Below, piece after piece: positions 22,601 to 32,796 of a stretch of DNA of 64,000 nt. The position numbers and the translations under genes were made by a program. The stretch comes from Cyclospora cayetanensis (lineage: Eukaryota; Apicomplexa; Conoidasida; Eucoccidiorida; Eimeriidae): contig NW_020312136.1 of assembly GCF_002999335.1 (NCBI RefSeq), forward strand, positions 269,412-333,411. Reading direction: 5' to 3'. Below the pieces are notes generated by a model that was given only the letters and a program-made list of their open reading frames with translations, was not told where the DNA came from and ran no database searches. The number at the start of each line of letters is the position of its first letter. Position 1 is the stretch's first letter.

Positions 22601-23767
22601 GCAGCGGCAATAGCAGAACCGCAAGGATTTCTGCCCCTCCCCCTCGAGGTGCTACTGCCGCAGCCGCTTCGATTGCTGCTTGAGCAGCAACAACAGCGGG
22701 AACGGCGAGGACAGCCGCAAGGTTCAGAGAGAGGACCCCTTGAGCTGGATGCATGGGCAGCGCGCCTTGTTGACGGCGCTCTACTGCCTTTAGATTGTGC
22801 GTGTGGGGGCAGCGTAAGGAAGGGTGCCTTTGACGCAATGGAGAAGGCTCACTGCCTCAATGCTGCTGCTGCGAGCCGCGTGTCAGTGGAGCTGCTTCTA
22901 AATCTAGAGGTTGACCCTATGAAGACAGGACGAGCCCACCTGCCGGTGGGGGAGTGCCTTATGATGCAACTGTGCAAGACTCTGGGGAGCCTCATGCACG
23001 CCAATCGTCCGGTTAGCAGCGTCAGCGAGCCCTCTTGGACGCTCCCTTTAGGGGGCATTGAGTCCTTAGCGAATGGTGTTGCCGAGACAGTGCAGCAGTG
23101 GGAGGGCCAGGTAAACTGTGCGATGGCACAAGTAATAGCCATCGAGCAGCACGTCTCCACGCTCCTGCAGAGAGCCCATGCTGCTGCTGCTGCTAGTGGA
23201 GGAGGTTTAGAGCGCGTAGCCTCAGCAGGGGACGACAGAGCTAGCGCCCCCGGCCTTCCTGCTTGCGGCCAAGTGCTCCTTGATCCCGAAGCGCGGCAGC
23301 AGCAACTGTGCCTGTTGCTCTTGTTGCACCAGTCGCAGCACTTTGGGTGTAACTGCTGCTGCTGCTCCTTCACCGACACGATGGACTGCCCCCTTGTGGC
23401 GCATCTGGTGAGCCTCGCGGCTGCGGAGTGTCACGGAACCCCCCGTTCACGGCGAATTCTCCCGAGGCAAGGGGAGGCCCCCCCACAACCCACCCCAGCC
23501 GTCGGCAGCAGCAGTTCTCCCCCGGCACTGCCTGCATCCCTTGACGACTCCCCTTGTATTCGGCAAGCAGCTGACACGCCTTCAGATACAGACGCCAAGG
23601 GAGATAACCACGGGGGAGGCACCGAGATGCCTCTATGGCCCCTGATACGCCAGCGGCTGGTGCTGCACCGCTTAGAGCTGGCAGCTCGACAGTGTATGCT
23701 GCGGTCCGAGAGAGATCCATTGCTCCGGAGTTACTGGGCCTTCGTGGCTCTGGGCGCTATTTCGTAG
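19660..23767 (+). CDS. Large protein of unknown function (about 1158 aa)
   Basis: Two exons join in phase 0: 19660-20214 (donor GTGAGA) and 20846-23767 (acceptor TACAG, stop TAG). The 2.9-kb second exon is fully open. The start is the ATG at 19660; the same frame is open to 19579 without a better candidate. The first exon codes for helical Leu/Ala-rich sequence (MQLSVLLHSLAAFAHGLCRL). Exon 2 starts Arg-rich, then has a hydrophobic helical stretch FLHFLASVWLLCDEADDALE, Ser/Gly/Glu-rich linkers, and several Leu/Ala/Gln-rich helical blocks such as LLLHPDGHAALLLAGLAAA and a Gln run. No transmembrane protein pattern, catalytic motif or known domain is visible. The helical solenoid or tethering-factor look is an impression, not evidence. 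The intron carries CATA repeats. Confidence 0.75.
20488..20692 (+). repeat. ACATA/ACACA tetranucleotide-like repeat in intron
   Basis: Tandem CATACATA and CACACA units, with three nearly equal AAAATACATA/AAAATTCATA units at the start, lie in the single intron of the 1158-aa protein gene. Confidence 0.9.
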
Positions 23768-25532
23768 GGATCTCAAGACGCCCTGAGGGCTTTTTATTAA
23801 GTTTTGCCGGTTCCTTCGCTTCTTACACACATGCAAAACCAGTCGGGGACAAAAAATTTAGAAGAAATGTGCCGGGGGCGCTTGTGTGTTCCGGCCGCTC
23901 TTGAGCAGGGACTGCCGATGAGCACCCGGGGGTAATCCCCCGGCTTTTATACTTCGAGGGAGGGCAGGAGGCACATAGAAACTTGCAGGGGAACAACTGC
24001 GGGAGTGGGACGAATGGACAGCTTTTGTTTGCTGCCTTGCATCATAAAAGCTCTTTCAGGGGCAGCTTCCCCGCCAAATATCGCACATTTTTGTCTAGTC
24101 TGTTGGAGGGCGACCTCGAGGCCGCCTTCATGCAGGCTTTGCACGCCCTCCACTGCCTCTTCAAAGGCACTATAGTTCTTGCTAAAAGAGGCGCTATTCG
24201 CACGTGTCGTGCTCCTCGTATCGCGGCTAAGCCAAGTATGCAGTGAGAAGTGTACAAGCAACACGAAAACCAGCACCCTCACCACCGCCACCACAGTAAC
24301 ACCCTAGTTACAGCAACCGCTCTGATGCCCCCGAAGCCCTTCATAAGGCGCATGCATAGGCAACTCTCTCGACGTACAATCATAGAGCCCCAACTCCAAC
24401 TCATACGTAAACCCCATGAACTTCTCTCACCATATATCTCAAAGCGCCGCGAAGCCCCCCTCCCCAGCTACAAAGTGCCCAAACGCAGAAAAAACAAACC
24501 ACCCCCCAATTTGCTGTTATCGCTGCAGCGACAGCTCCTAAGGCCGCTTTCGACCCCTGGAGCACAGACGATCAACAAAGCGCCGTCGTTTCTTGTGGCA
24601 GCACACAGCTAGGTCCCCCCAATCATTCGTGGGAACCTCAAAACCAGCCAGGCTGATGCAAAAGCGTCCCACTTTTCGAAGTAGCAGCTGCTGCCTTCAG
24701 TGGGGTGCTTTTGCATCTGCCGCGTTGCCCCTTCCACCCCAATTATACCCCTCCAAAGAAACAGCGCGACGGTGCAATGATGCGAAACGAGGGGCTTGCT
24801 GTAGATAACATCGGGCTGAACGAGGGAAGGCTGCTGCAGAAGCCTCAATAATCGCCCCTTTTCTCAGCCTCCCCCAAGGCCTGCTGCATTGGCTTGCCTC
24901 ACACCCTAAAAGAACCCAATTTCCCATCACGTTTTTTTCCAAAAAAAGGCCACGCCACACTACACGTTCCTCGTTCTCCGCCTTCCTCTCGCTGACACAC
25001 CGGCAATGCTAGTACACTGCCTGCTTCGAGAAAGGAGAGGGCAACGGGAATGGGGCCCTAAGGGGGCGAGAGCTAAAGCATGCGTCACGGGGGAGGAGGA
25101 AGGCTGAGGGGTCAGGATTTGGGTGCATGGAAGGTTGAAAGGGGGAAGATGAAGGCTGGAAGCACAAGGGACGCAAGATATAATGGCGACAGGGGGAATA
25201 AGCAAGCGGAAAATACGAGAGAGATAGAGAGACAGAACGAGAGACGGAAATGACCGGAAGAATTGTGTGGGATGTAAAGACGAAGCTTTGCTGTAAGTTC
25301 TTCCAACACCCCGTCCTCTTCCCCCAAAGCGCCTGCTGTACAGGGGTTCTACATATCAAGGTTGCCCTTTCAGCCTTCCCCTTGGGCTAAAGAAGCCGTC
25401 GGCTGGGAGGGGAGGCGAGTTCATTTGTAGGGCGTCTTCCCTCAATGGATCGTTCGTAGTGCTGGTAGAAACCTCCCCTTCCACGCCTTGCCCTGCTTGC
25501 CGTGTGCTTGTGCTTACTGTTGTGCTCGTGCG
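23768..25532. other. Intergenic region between convergent genes
   Basis: No gene is supported. A minus-strand frame at 24294-23947 begins with a signal-like hydrophobic stretch but starts at GTG with no ATG before it. The remainder has only short frames on both strands. Confidence 0.4.
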
Positions 25533-28323
25533 TCATGAAGGAGCAACAGGACGGCGGGAGGAGACACCCGCAGCCGCGCAGCGCTGCGCTACTCGGCCCT
25601 CGTAGATTGCCTCTTGTTCCTTGAGGTATCCTAAGTAGTGGCCATTCTGCGCAGAGATCAGTTGAGAAAGCACGAGACGCCAAGCCAGTGCATGCAGAGT
25701 TTGGGGTACGCTAGGGGTTTGATTCAAATAAAGGGCTGCAGGTCGATAGAGAGAGAGAGAGAGAAATTGCGCCTGGACAGCGGGCAGGAAGTGACAAACC
25801 GATGGAAGGAAGGCACGCCCAACATGAGCCGATCCGGTAATACACAGACACGAGTTCGAAAGCAGACAAATCGAAGAAGCAATGGCATGCCGAAGCGAGA
25901 GCGCAAGACATTGGCGTTACTTGCGGGCAAACAAAGAGACAGCCCCCGAGTCCATCAGCACAGCACAGCGAGAAGCAGCGAGAGCTACATGAGAGAGGGT
26001 CAAAAAGCACAATTAAAGAAATCTAGAAGAACCGAACAGAGGGTTGATGAGGAGGAGGCAGCAGCAGCAGGAGTAGTAGGAGCAACAGTAGCAGCAGCAG
26101 CAGTAGTAGGAGCAACAGCAGCAGCAGTAGTAGTAGTAGCAGTAGAAGCAACAGTAGTAGTAGGAGCAACAGTAGCAGAAACACCAACAGTAGCAGAAAC
26201 ATCAACAGTAGCAGAAACATCAACAGTAGCAGAAACACCAACAGTAGCAGAAACACCAACAGTAGCAGTAACATCAATAGTAGCAGCACCTAAAGAAGCG
26301 CTTTACCAGGTTAGTCCTCTCCCCGACCACAACAATGTTGCCATACTGCGCGGCGTGGATAGATCCTCCTAAAACTTCCTCTGTTTCTAACTGCAGCAGA
26401 GACGACCGACGGCACATATATGCAGCACACTTGCTGCAGCACACTCGCTCCCTTCTTAATACCACCAACCCAAACACACGTAGCTGCCGCTCCCCACATG
26501 GGGGTAACTCGGAGGCAGGCAGCCGCAACAAGAAAGCGAGGCAGCTATTCCCTTGATGCCGTCAAATGCATCCAACTCATGGGAAAGCGCGACGCCTCCA
26601 AGGCCGACCACGTCAAAAAACATTTTACGAAAGGTCTCTTCTTAGGAACCACCAAAAAGCAACAACAACCGACCATGTGGGGGTGAGAGAGGACAGCGCA
26701 AACCCTCCCTCCCCCCCTCCCTTGCACGGCGCATGCGCACCTGATCTCTCAGATCGTTAAGCGCCTTGGCTCTTTCTTTATGGACCTTCTTCCGCCATTC
26801 TGCCCGTCGCATATCAAACGTATCCTGCGGAGAAACAAAGCCCCCAGAGGAAGACACGTGGGATGCGGAGTCGGTCAGTAGAGACCACCACCTAAAGGCA
26901 CGGGGAAGATGCACTAAAAGCAACAAGAGAATCCGGGGAACGAAGACGCATGCTTCGCTGCGCGTTACAGAGAAAGAGGGCACCGCGCGAATACACACAC
27001 ACAGCTGGACGGCGCATCCAGTACGCGACGATGCACGGCCAAAGAAAGAAGGAAACAACGCAAGAGGGAGAAGGGTTTGTTGGGCAAGGCTACGGTGTGC
27101 GATACACACACAGAATACACCGAAGGATCGACTGCTGCTGGGGGCTGAAAAAAAGGCCTTAGCAAAGTGTAAGTCAATACACCACACAAACAAGCGCCGA
27201 CAGAGAAGCGTCGGCATTCCCCGCTAATCAGCACACACCTGGATAACGCATTTCAAGCGTTTGGAGTAACACGACTTGCATTGCAACTCCTTAAGACGGC
27301 CGAACCAAGAATCCAAGACGACCTTCATTTTGGGGTTCTGGTCGATAAAGTACCCTGCATTCGACACGATCATGCAGAGACACACGCAAACCGGCTGTCT
27401 CTGAGACGACGTGGGGAGCATTGCAGGCTGCCGCCTTGTGGACGGAAGCGCAAAATGTCAAAAACAGCGGCAGCACCTTGCACGCACCAACGCATAGGAT
27501 GTTTTCCACATCCAGTTCCCTCCATAGACACCCGATATGCATGCGAGAAAGGCAGAGAGAGGGAGGAAATCGAGAGAGAGAGGGAGAGAAACAGAAAATG
27601 AGAGAAAATATATATATATATATACATGGTGGGAGAAACACAGACACATACACACAGAAAAAGGGACAGACACAGAAGCATCCGCTGATCAGCTTTAGAA
27701 GCAGCAAAAAACACAACGGATTCTCTGCCCCCCGGTGTTCCTTCCCATTCTTTCTTTCGACGGCCCCCTCCTCCCCCGCTCAAGACATAAAATTTTTCCT
27801 TGGAAGGCGTCTTTTTCTGCCTTCGCGTCATCCAAAATGCCTCCGCCCCAATACTGTCTCCTGCACAAAGCGCTTGACCCCCCAAGAGCAAGCGATGACT
27901 GCACCGCGCCCTACTAGTGTCGAATGCCTTACCAACAGTTGCAATCAGCTGCAGAAAACATTCCACCAGATGCTCGTCAGGGGCATCGCTCCGCATGACA
28001 AGCTGTACTACGACGTCATTAACAACTTTAAAACCAAGAAGCCGACGGTGGAAGAGTTCCCCAATAAGTTTGACAACCCCCAACACGCGCCGCTTGAGTC
28101 GAGACAGCTCCAGCTGATCATCTTCCGAGTCTGCGGCAGCAGGAGGCGTTGTAAGAACCCTGTGGAAACAGCATCAGACACAGCTGAAGGAGCAGTGTGC
28201 AACAGACAGAGGAGAACGGAACCCTCATTTTACAGACCGCCTTTCATCATCTAACACACGCCGAGAGAGAGAAGAGGGTGGGCAAAAAGCAGCGCATGGC
28301 GCAGGCAGGTCGTGTAGAGTTAC

Positions 28324-28368
<45 letters not shown>

Positions 28369-31300
28369 ATAAATACAGTACACTTACATACACCTCCACA
28401 TGCATACACATACAAATACATACATACACATATACATATAGATAGAACATACACACATACACATAGATATACCCATACACATGCGCATGCACCCACACAT
28501 CCATACATACACATACACGCATACACACACACACATGCGCATACACACAAACATATACACATACATACACATACATATACTCATACAGATACACACATAC
28601 ACATACATACGCATACACGCAATCATATCCGCATGGACATCTACACATACATACACATATACACATACACATGCATACATACACGCCCACATATCCGCAT
28701 GCACCTACACATGCATATACACACGTCCACTATCTCCATGCACCTACACAGACATATACACCTATACATACATACACATATACACATACACATTTTCACA
28801 TAACCATATAGATATTCACATATTACACATTTACACATACATATTCACCTATTAAACATAAACATATACACATACATACACATAAACACAAGAGACGGAA
28901 CAGCACCGAGTTGCTAGAGAGAGATTCCACGCCCGTGCGCGGCTCGGCTCCAGCAGGAGAAAGCGGGGGGAATGGCATCAAAATGAGAGGCGATCTAGCA
29001 ACAAAAAAATCGTCTTTTCTCTGTCCCCTGTTTCCCTCCTTCCGTAACGGGGTGGCGGCAAGACTAGAGGGGCCCCTCCTTCATGAACTGCTCTGTTAGT
29101 TAGCCGTGCTAGGAGAGAAAAACATACGTTGGCATCGATTCGAACTCGGTCTGAATCCTGTTTAGAAGAGCCAGCATGAAAGGCGTCTTGCGGATAGTCT
29201 CCGAGTCTCCCTCGGGAGAGACGCTACGCCACTGAAGGACCTGCAAAGGCATCAACACGGGTAGCGTGACATAGAGAATTACAGTGCAAAGCCTGACTGC
29301 ATGCACCCAAAGAGGGCAGTCTGCACTTTCAGTCAGCCTCGTGTTTTGGCAAAGCTCCCTCTAAGCCGAAAATACGGTTGGCGAAATAGAGGCAGTCTCG
29401 GCAGAGACCAAACACGCACAAGGAGGCCCTCCCAAAAAAGGCCCCACCCGACGCCTTGCAAGCAAAGGAAGCCTCCAAAAGTGCCCCCTGCCGCCCTCCC
29501 TTGTTCTAGCAAATAAGGATAAATGCATGTGTATGTGTATGTATACGTGTGTGTATGTGTATGTATAATAGGTGTATGTATGTGGATGTGTGTATTTAGG
29601 CGTGCATGTGTATATACAGGTGTGTACATGTGTATATGTGCGTATGTATGAGCGTACGTATGTGCATGTGTCTATACAGGGGTGTATATATGTATACGTA
29701 TGATAGGTGTATGTATATAGGTGTATGTATATAGGTGTGTGTATACATGTGTGTGTATGTAGGGGCATGTATACATGTGTGTGTATGTAGGGGCATGTAT
29801 ACATGTGTGTGTATGTAGGGGCATGTATATATGTATATGTATGTATGTGTATGTATAATAGGCGCATGTATACGTGCATGAATAGGCGTACGTATGATAG
29901 GTGCATGTACATAGGTGTACGTATACATGTGTACGTACATAGGTGTACGGGAGGGGAGAGGAGACGGGAAAGGGCGGAAAATGGGCTAACCTGGCAGAGA
30001 TCTGCGTACATTTCTGACCAATCCGGTTCGGTAACAGCTTTGTCAATAACGGCATTCACGATGAGTTGGACTTCACTGGGCCTTGCGAGGGCCTCCTCCA
30101 GCGTCAGAGCGACTTTTTCGGAGATGACATTGAATTTTTCGATGGTGAGTTTGTTCAACAGAGATTTGACATTCCGTTCGATCTCCTCTTCTCGCGTGAG
30201 CGCCCTTCGAGGGCGCCATGTGAGGCCGCACCCCAGGGAGACGCCCGCTGCCGCTGCAGCTGCGCTGCCTCCAGGCAGGCTGAAAGTGCCTTGTGGGGAA
30301 GGAGGCATGGGGGATTCTTGTTGACTTCGAGGACTGACCTGCTGGACCCCTCCTGCAGCTGCACTGGAGGAAGAAACACCTTCTGGCGTGCTGCGGGAAG
30401 CTGCGTCTCCGCCGTCTGTGTCTCCTCCCCTGCGGAAGTCTCTGCAGTCAGCAGAAGGCGTCCCCGATGAACCACCCCGCGACACAACTACCCCAGGCGC
30501 CCCCCCCCCCGACGAGCAGTAGATGCTTGCCTCAGCAGCTGCCATCTCGACAGTGGCTGCTGGAGGATGCCTACTGGTGCTAGAGAACGTCGTGCCCTTA
30601 ATCTCTGCGCAACAAACGGAGGGCGCCTCGCTATGACCCTTGCGTTGCTGGTGCGATGGCTGCAGTTGCTGGTGCGATGGCTGCAGTTGCTGGTGCGATG
30701 GCTGCAGTTGCTGGTCAGGCCCCTTGTATGCCCCCTGATGCACGGGTGTCTGAATTGCAGTCCATCCAGTATTTTTCTGCGAAGGAGCACCCCTAATAGA
30801 CCCCAAACCTGTCCCCCCAACGGCCTCCGCTCCCCCGTAGCTCAACGAACTCCTCAAGCCGTTGCTCGATGCTGCCCCCTGGTTGCTGCTCATGCCGTCC
30901 CCTGAGCGAGCCAGGGGAGGAGGTCCTCCCCCTCCCCCCCCTCGAGCTCCAAAGGAATTCCAGCTAGTCAAAGCCGATCCGCCTGAACTCCCCAAAGGCT
31001 CATGATGGCGACGGCCTGTGGAACGCACGTCGCTGCTGAGGGGATCTCGCCTCCATGAGACGCCCTCTCTGCGCACAGCCACAACACCGAGAGAGTGGTT
31101 TCTATTCACGCTTCGTGTGTACTAAGGCAGAGCATTTACAAAAAGAAAGAAAGAATGAAAGAAAGAGAAAGAAAACAAGTCTGGGAAGAACTTGCGAGTC
31201 TGCGGCTCGCCAGTCAATGCACGAGTCGAAGGATCCTTGAGGCATGTTAAGAAAAAACTGGCTCTCCCTAACGTCCCCCCTCCAGTCCCTACGTCTCAAG

Positions 31301-31409
31301 AGCCTACATCCTCCCTCTACCCTACATCTCTGGACTACTACCCTCTCCCTCTCTCCCCCCAACTGCCCCGTGCGTTCGCTTACAGGCGACGAGCCTCCTG
31401 ATCCCCCAT
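25533..31409 (-). CDS. eIF4G-type MIF4G domain protein (translation initiation scaffold)
   Basis: Scaffold of the cap-binding complex that recruits eIF4A to mRNA in the cytosol. Eight exons: 31409-31384, 31068-29991, 29240-29128, 28159-27915, 27354-27239, 26824-26741, 26390-26307 and 25646-25533. All phases agree and give about 619 aa. Exon 1 is a 26-nt mini-exon with a good ATG context (AACCATGG). Exon 2 codes for Ser/Gly-rich low complexity with three QLQPSHQ repeats. It then enters MIF4G at about residue 307 (VKSLLNKLTIEKFNVISEKV, then VIDKAVTEPDWSEMYADLCQ). MIF4G continues with ALLNRIQTEFES, LGVVKLIGELFHRRLL, and YFIDQNPKMKVVLDSWFGRL, ending near 554. I see no YxxxxL-phi eIF4E-binding motif and no MA3 domain. 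The protein is short for an eIF4G, so a shortened eIF4G or Paip1/DAP5-like form is possible. The last exon is the least certain. Confidence 0.85.
26045..26286. repeat. Trinucleotide array with six 18-bp units in eIF4G intron
   Basis: Imperfect GCA/GTA trinucleotides (26045-26171) lead into six tandem 18-bp units of the form GTAGCAGAAACAYCAACA (26172-26279). The array ends about 20 bases from the exon end at 26307, in the last intron of the eIF4G-like gene. It creates long false open frames on both strands. Confidence 0.92.
28322..28890 (+). repeat. TA array followed by ACATACAC repeat tract
   Basis: (TA)n at 28322-28372 is followed by about 500 bases of ACATACAC/CATACACA units on the plus strand. 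It lies in eIF4G intron 3, between exons 29240-29128 and 28159-27915. On the sense (minus) strand it reads TGTATGTG. Confidence 0.93.
29520..29945 (+). repeat. TGTATGTG repeat tract
   Basis: About 425 bases of TGTATGTG/TGTATA units lie on the plus strand. They include a 27-bp-like unit (GTATACATGTGTGTGTATGTAGGGGCAT) repeated around 29745-29825. The tract is in eIF4G intron 2, between exons 31068-29991 and 29240-29128. On the sense strand it reads CATACACA, complementary to the tract in the next intron. Confidence 0.93.
30644..30715 (-). repeat. 21-bp coding repeat, about 3.4 copies (QLQPSHQ)
   Basis: Perfect 21-bp units at 30644, 30665 and 30686, then a partial fourth, encode three tandem QLQPSHQ heptapeptides in exon 2 of the eIF4G-like protein. 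Confidence 0.95.
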
Positions 31410-32622
31410 GGTTACTCAGGTGTCTCCCCTTGAATGCGCGGGGTCTGCGGAGGCATGCAAAGAAATCGGGCAGAAGAGGCACAAAGATGGACGCCTGTAG
31501 GCACGCAGCAGTTGACATAAATTTCGAGCATGCAAGCGGCAAGAAGGCCTTTGAAACGGTGAACTCGCAAGTATAAGCACACAAGAGCTGCATAGGTGCC
31601 CAAAGCGCCTGAGACATTGAGGCAAAGCAACTGTAATCCACGCGCAGGCAGGAGTCGAGAACACCGACAGCACGACTTGGGTTTGTATCGGCAGCAGCCA
31701 TCATCCATGCCAAAAAAACCAGCTCGAAACAAAGGGTTGCCATCTCCACGAGGCACATCCATCAGGTTAAACGCAGAGACTCGACAGTCCGCTGGACTGC
31801 GCGGAAGCCACAGGTCGAAAAAATACGGGCGAAACGCCCCAGAGACTGATTCCCCCCAACGAACTCCCCACAGGGAAGCAGCGCCTGCAGCCTCTCCGTG
31901 AAAAGCCCAAGGAATTACATAGCGAACACCCTTAGCGTTCAGTTGGCACAGGGGACTGAGCTACGGCTAAGAGCCATGAGGCACTAGTGGCCTCGACAGA
32001 GAGGCATTTTGGCGGGGACTGGCTACAAGACGATTTTCACACTAAAAGCGCGTGCGGAGGAGGAGCACGCGACAGTCGAGAAACATGCACTGCAATAGGG
32101 GGAAGGAGACGCGGCGTAAGAGGCAAAATAATGGCGAATCGCAATCCAAAGACACGGACGAGCTCTGTGCCTGAACAGACGGGGACCTCTGCCGCAGAAT
32201 CGAGTGCGCCTAGGCGTGTAATTGCCATCAGAGGCGCTCCCGAAGCCGACTTGCTGGCTCAAACAGCTAAAATATCGTGGGAAAGGCAGAGAATACCTCG
32301 GGAGCAGTTCATCCATAGTACTTGGCAGCCACTGAACCCACAGGCTGCTGTGGTAGAGATACAGGGACCTACCGCTGCAGACTGACGGATAAAACCCCGG
32401 AAATAACAGAGGGTTCCTCACGAAAAAACAGAAGGTCGCCTAGGTATCCCGGAAAACCCCTTTTCCCCCGCAATCGTTGCAGGATGCGTGCAGCAGGCGT
32501 AACAGCCGCCACGATTAAACTGTCCGTCAGAGCAGCAGCCCGCAGCCACGAGGGTTACTGCCTGTCGCCATTAATGCGTCTTTGTTTGTGTCCTTTATTT
32601 GGTGCTTTGTTGTTATTTTCAG
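31410..32622. other. 5' flank of eIF4G-like gene; weak coding potential
   Basis: A plus-strand frame from the ATG at 32131 to 32385 (84 codons, MANRNPKTRTSS...) is open, but it has no domain and no phase-matched partner, so I do not call it a gene. The rest is presumed promoter of the divergent eIF4G-like gene. Confidence 0.35.
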
Positions 32623-32796
32623 CGGGAGAAGAAGGAGTCGCGAAGGAAGGCCAATGCCGCCACAATGCGAGCCGTCATTTACCCCCGTCTTTCTCTCCTT
32701 TCATTCATGCAATGTCTAAGGGGTGCTGCTGTCCTACGAGGCATTTACCACAAAGCCAAAACACATGGGGGCCCCCGTGCAGTGACTTATAATCCC
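32623..32796 (+). CDS. Candidate internal exon, basic protein, unknown
   Basis: A 174-nt open stretch is bounded by a strong acceptor (TTATTTTCAG) and a good donor (CCC|GTGAGC), phase 0 at both ends. It codes for a basic N part (REKKESRRKANAATMRAV) and then LSLLSFMQCLRGAAVLRGIY. I could not find a partner exon with a recognisable family, so gene extent and function are unknown. It could also be a chance open stretch. Confidence 0.3.

Noticed and set aside
23947..24294. Minus-strand frame with a signal-peptide-like start
   Set aside because: It begins at GTG in a run of GTG codons and has no ATG before the hydrophobic part; no splice partner found.
25638..26372. Plus-strand frame with VAETPTVAETSTVAE repeats, antisense poly-Leu frame at 26023-26289
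   Set aside because: Both come from the trinucleotide/18-bp repeat array inside an eIF4G intron; neither has independent coding support.
28247..29940. Cys/Tyr/Val-rich and His/Thr/Tyr-rich frames on both strands
   Set aside because: They are translations of CATA/TGTA simple repeats in introns.
29361..29990. Extension of the large eIF4G exon through 29361
   Set aside because: The frame past 29991 is repeat translation; the donor CAG|GTTAGC and the next MIF4G block at 29240 show that the exon ends at 29991.
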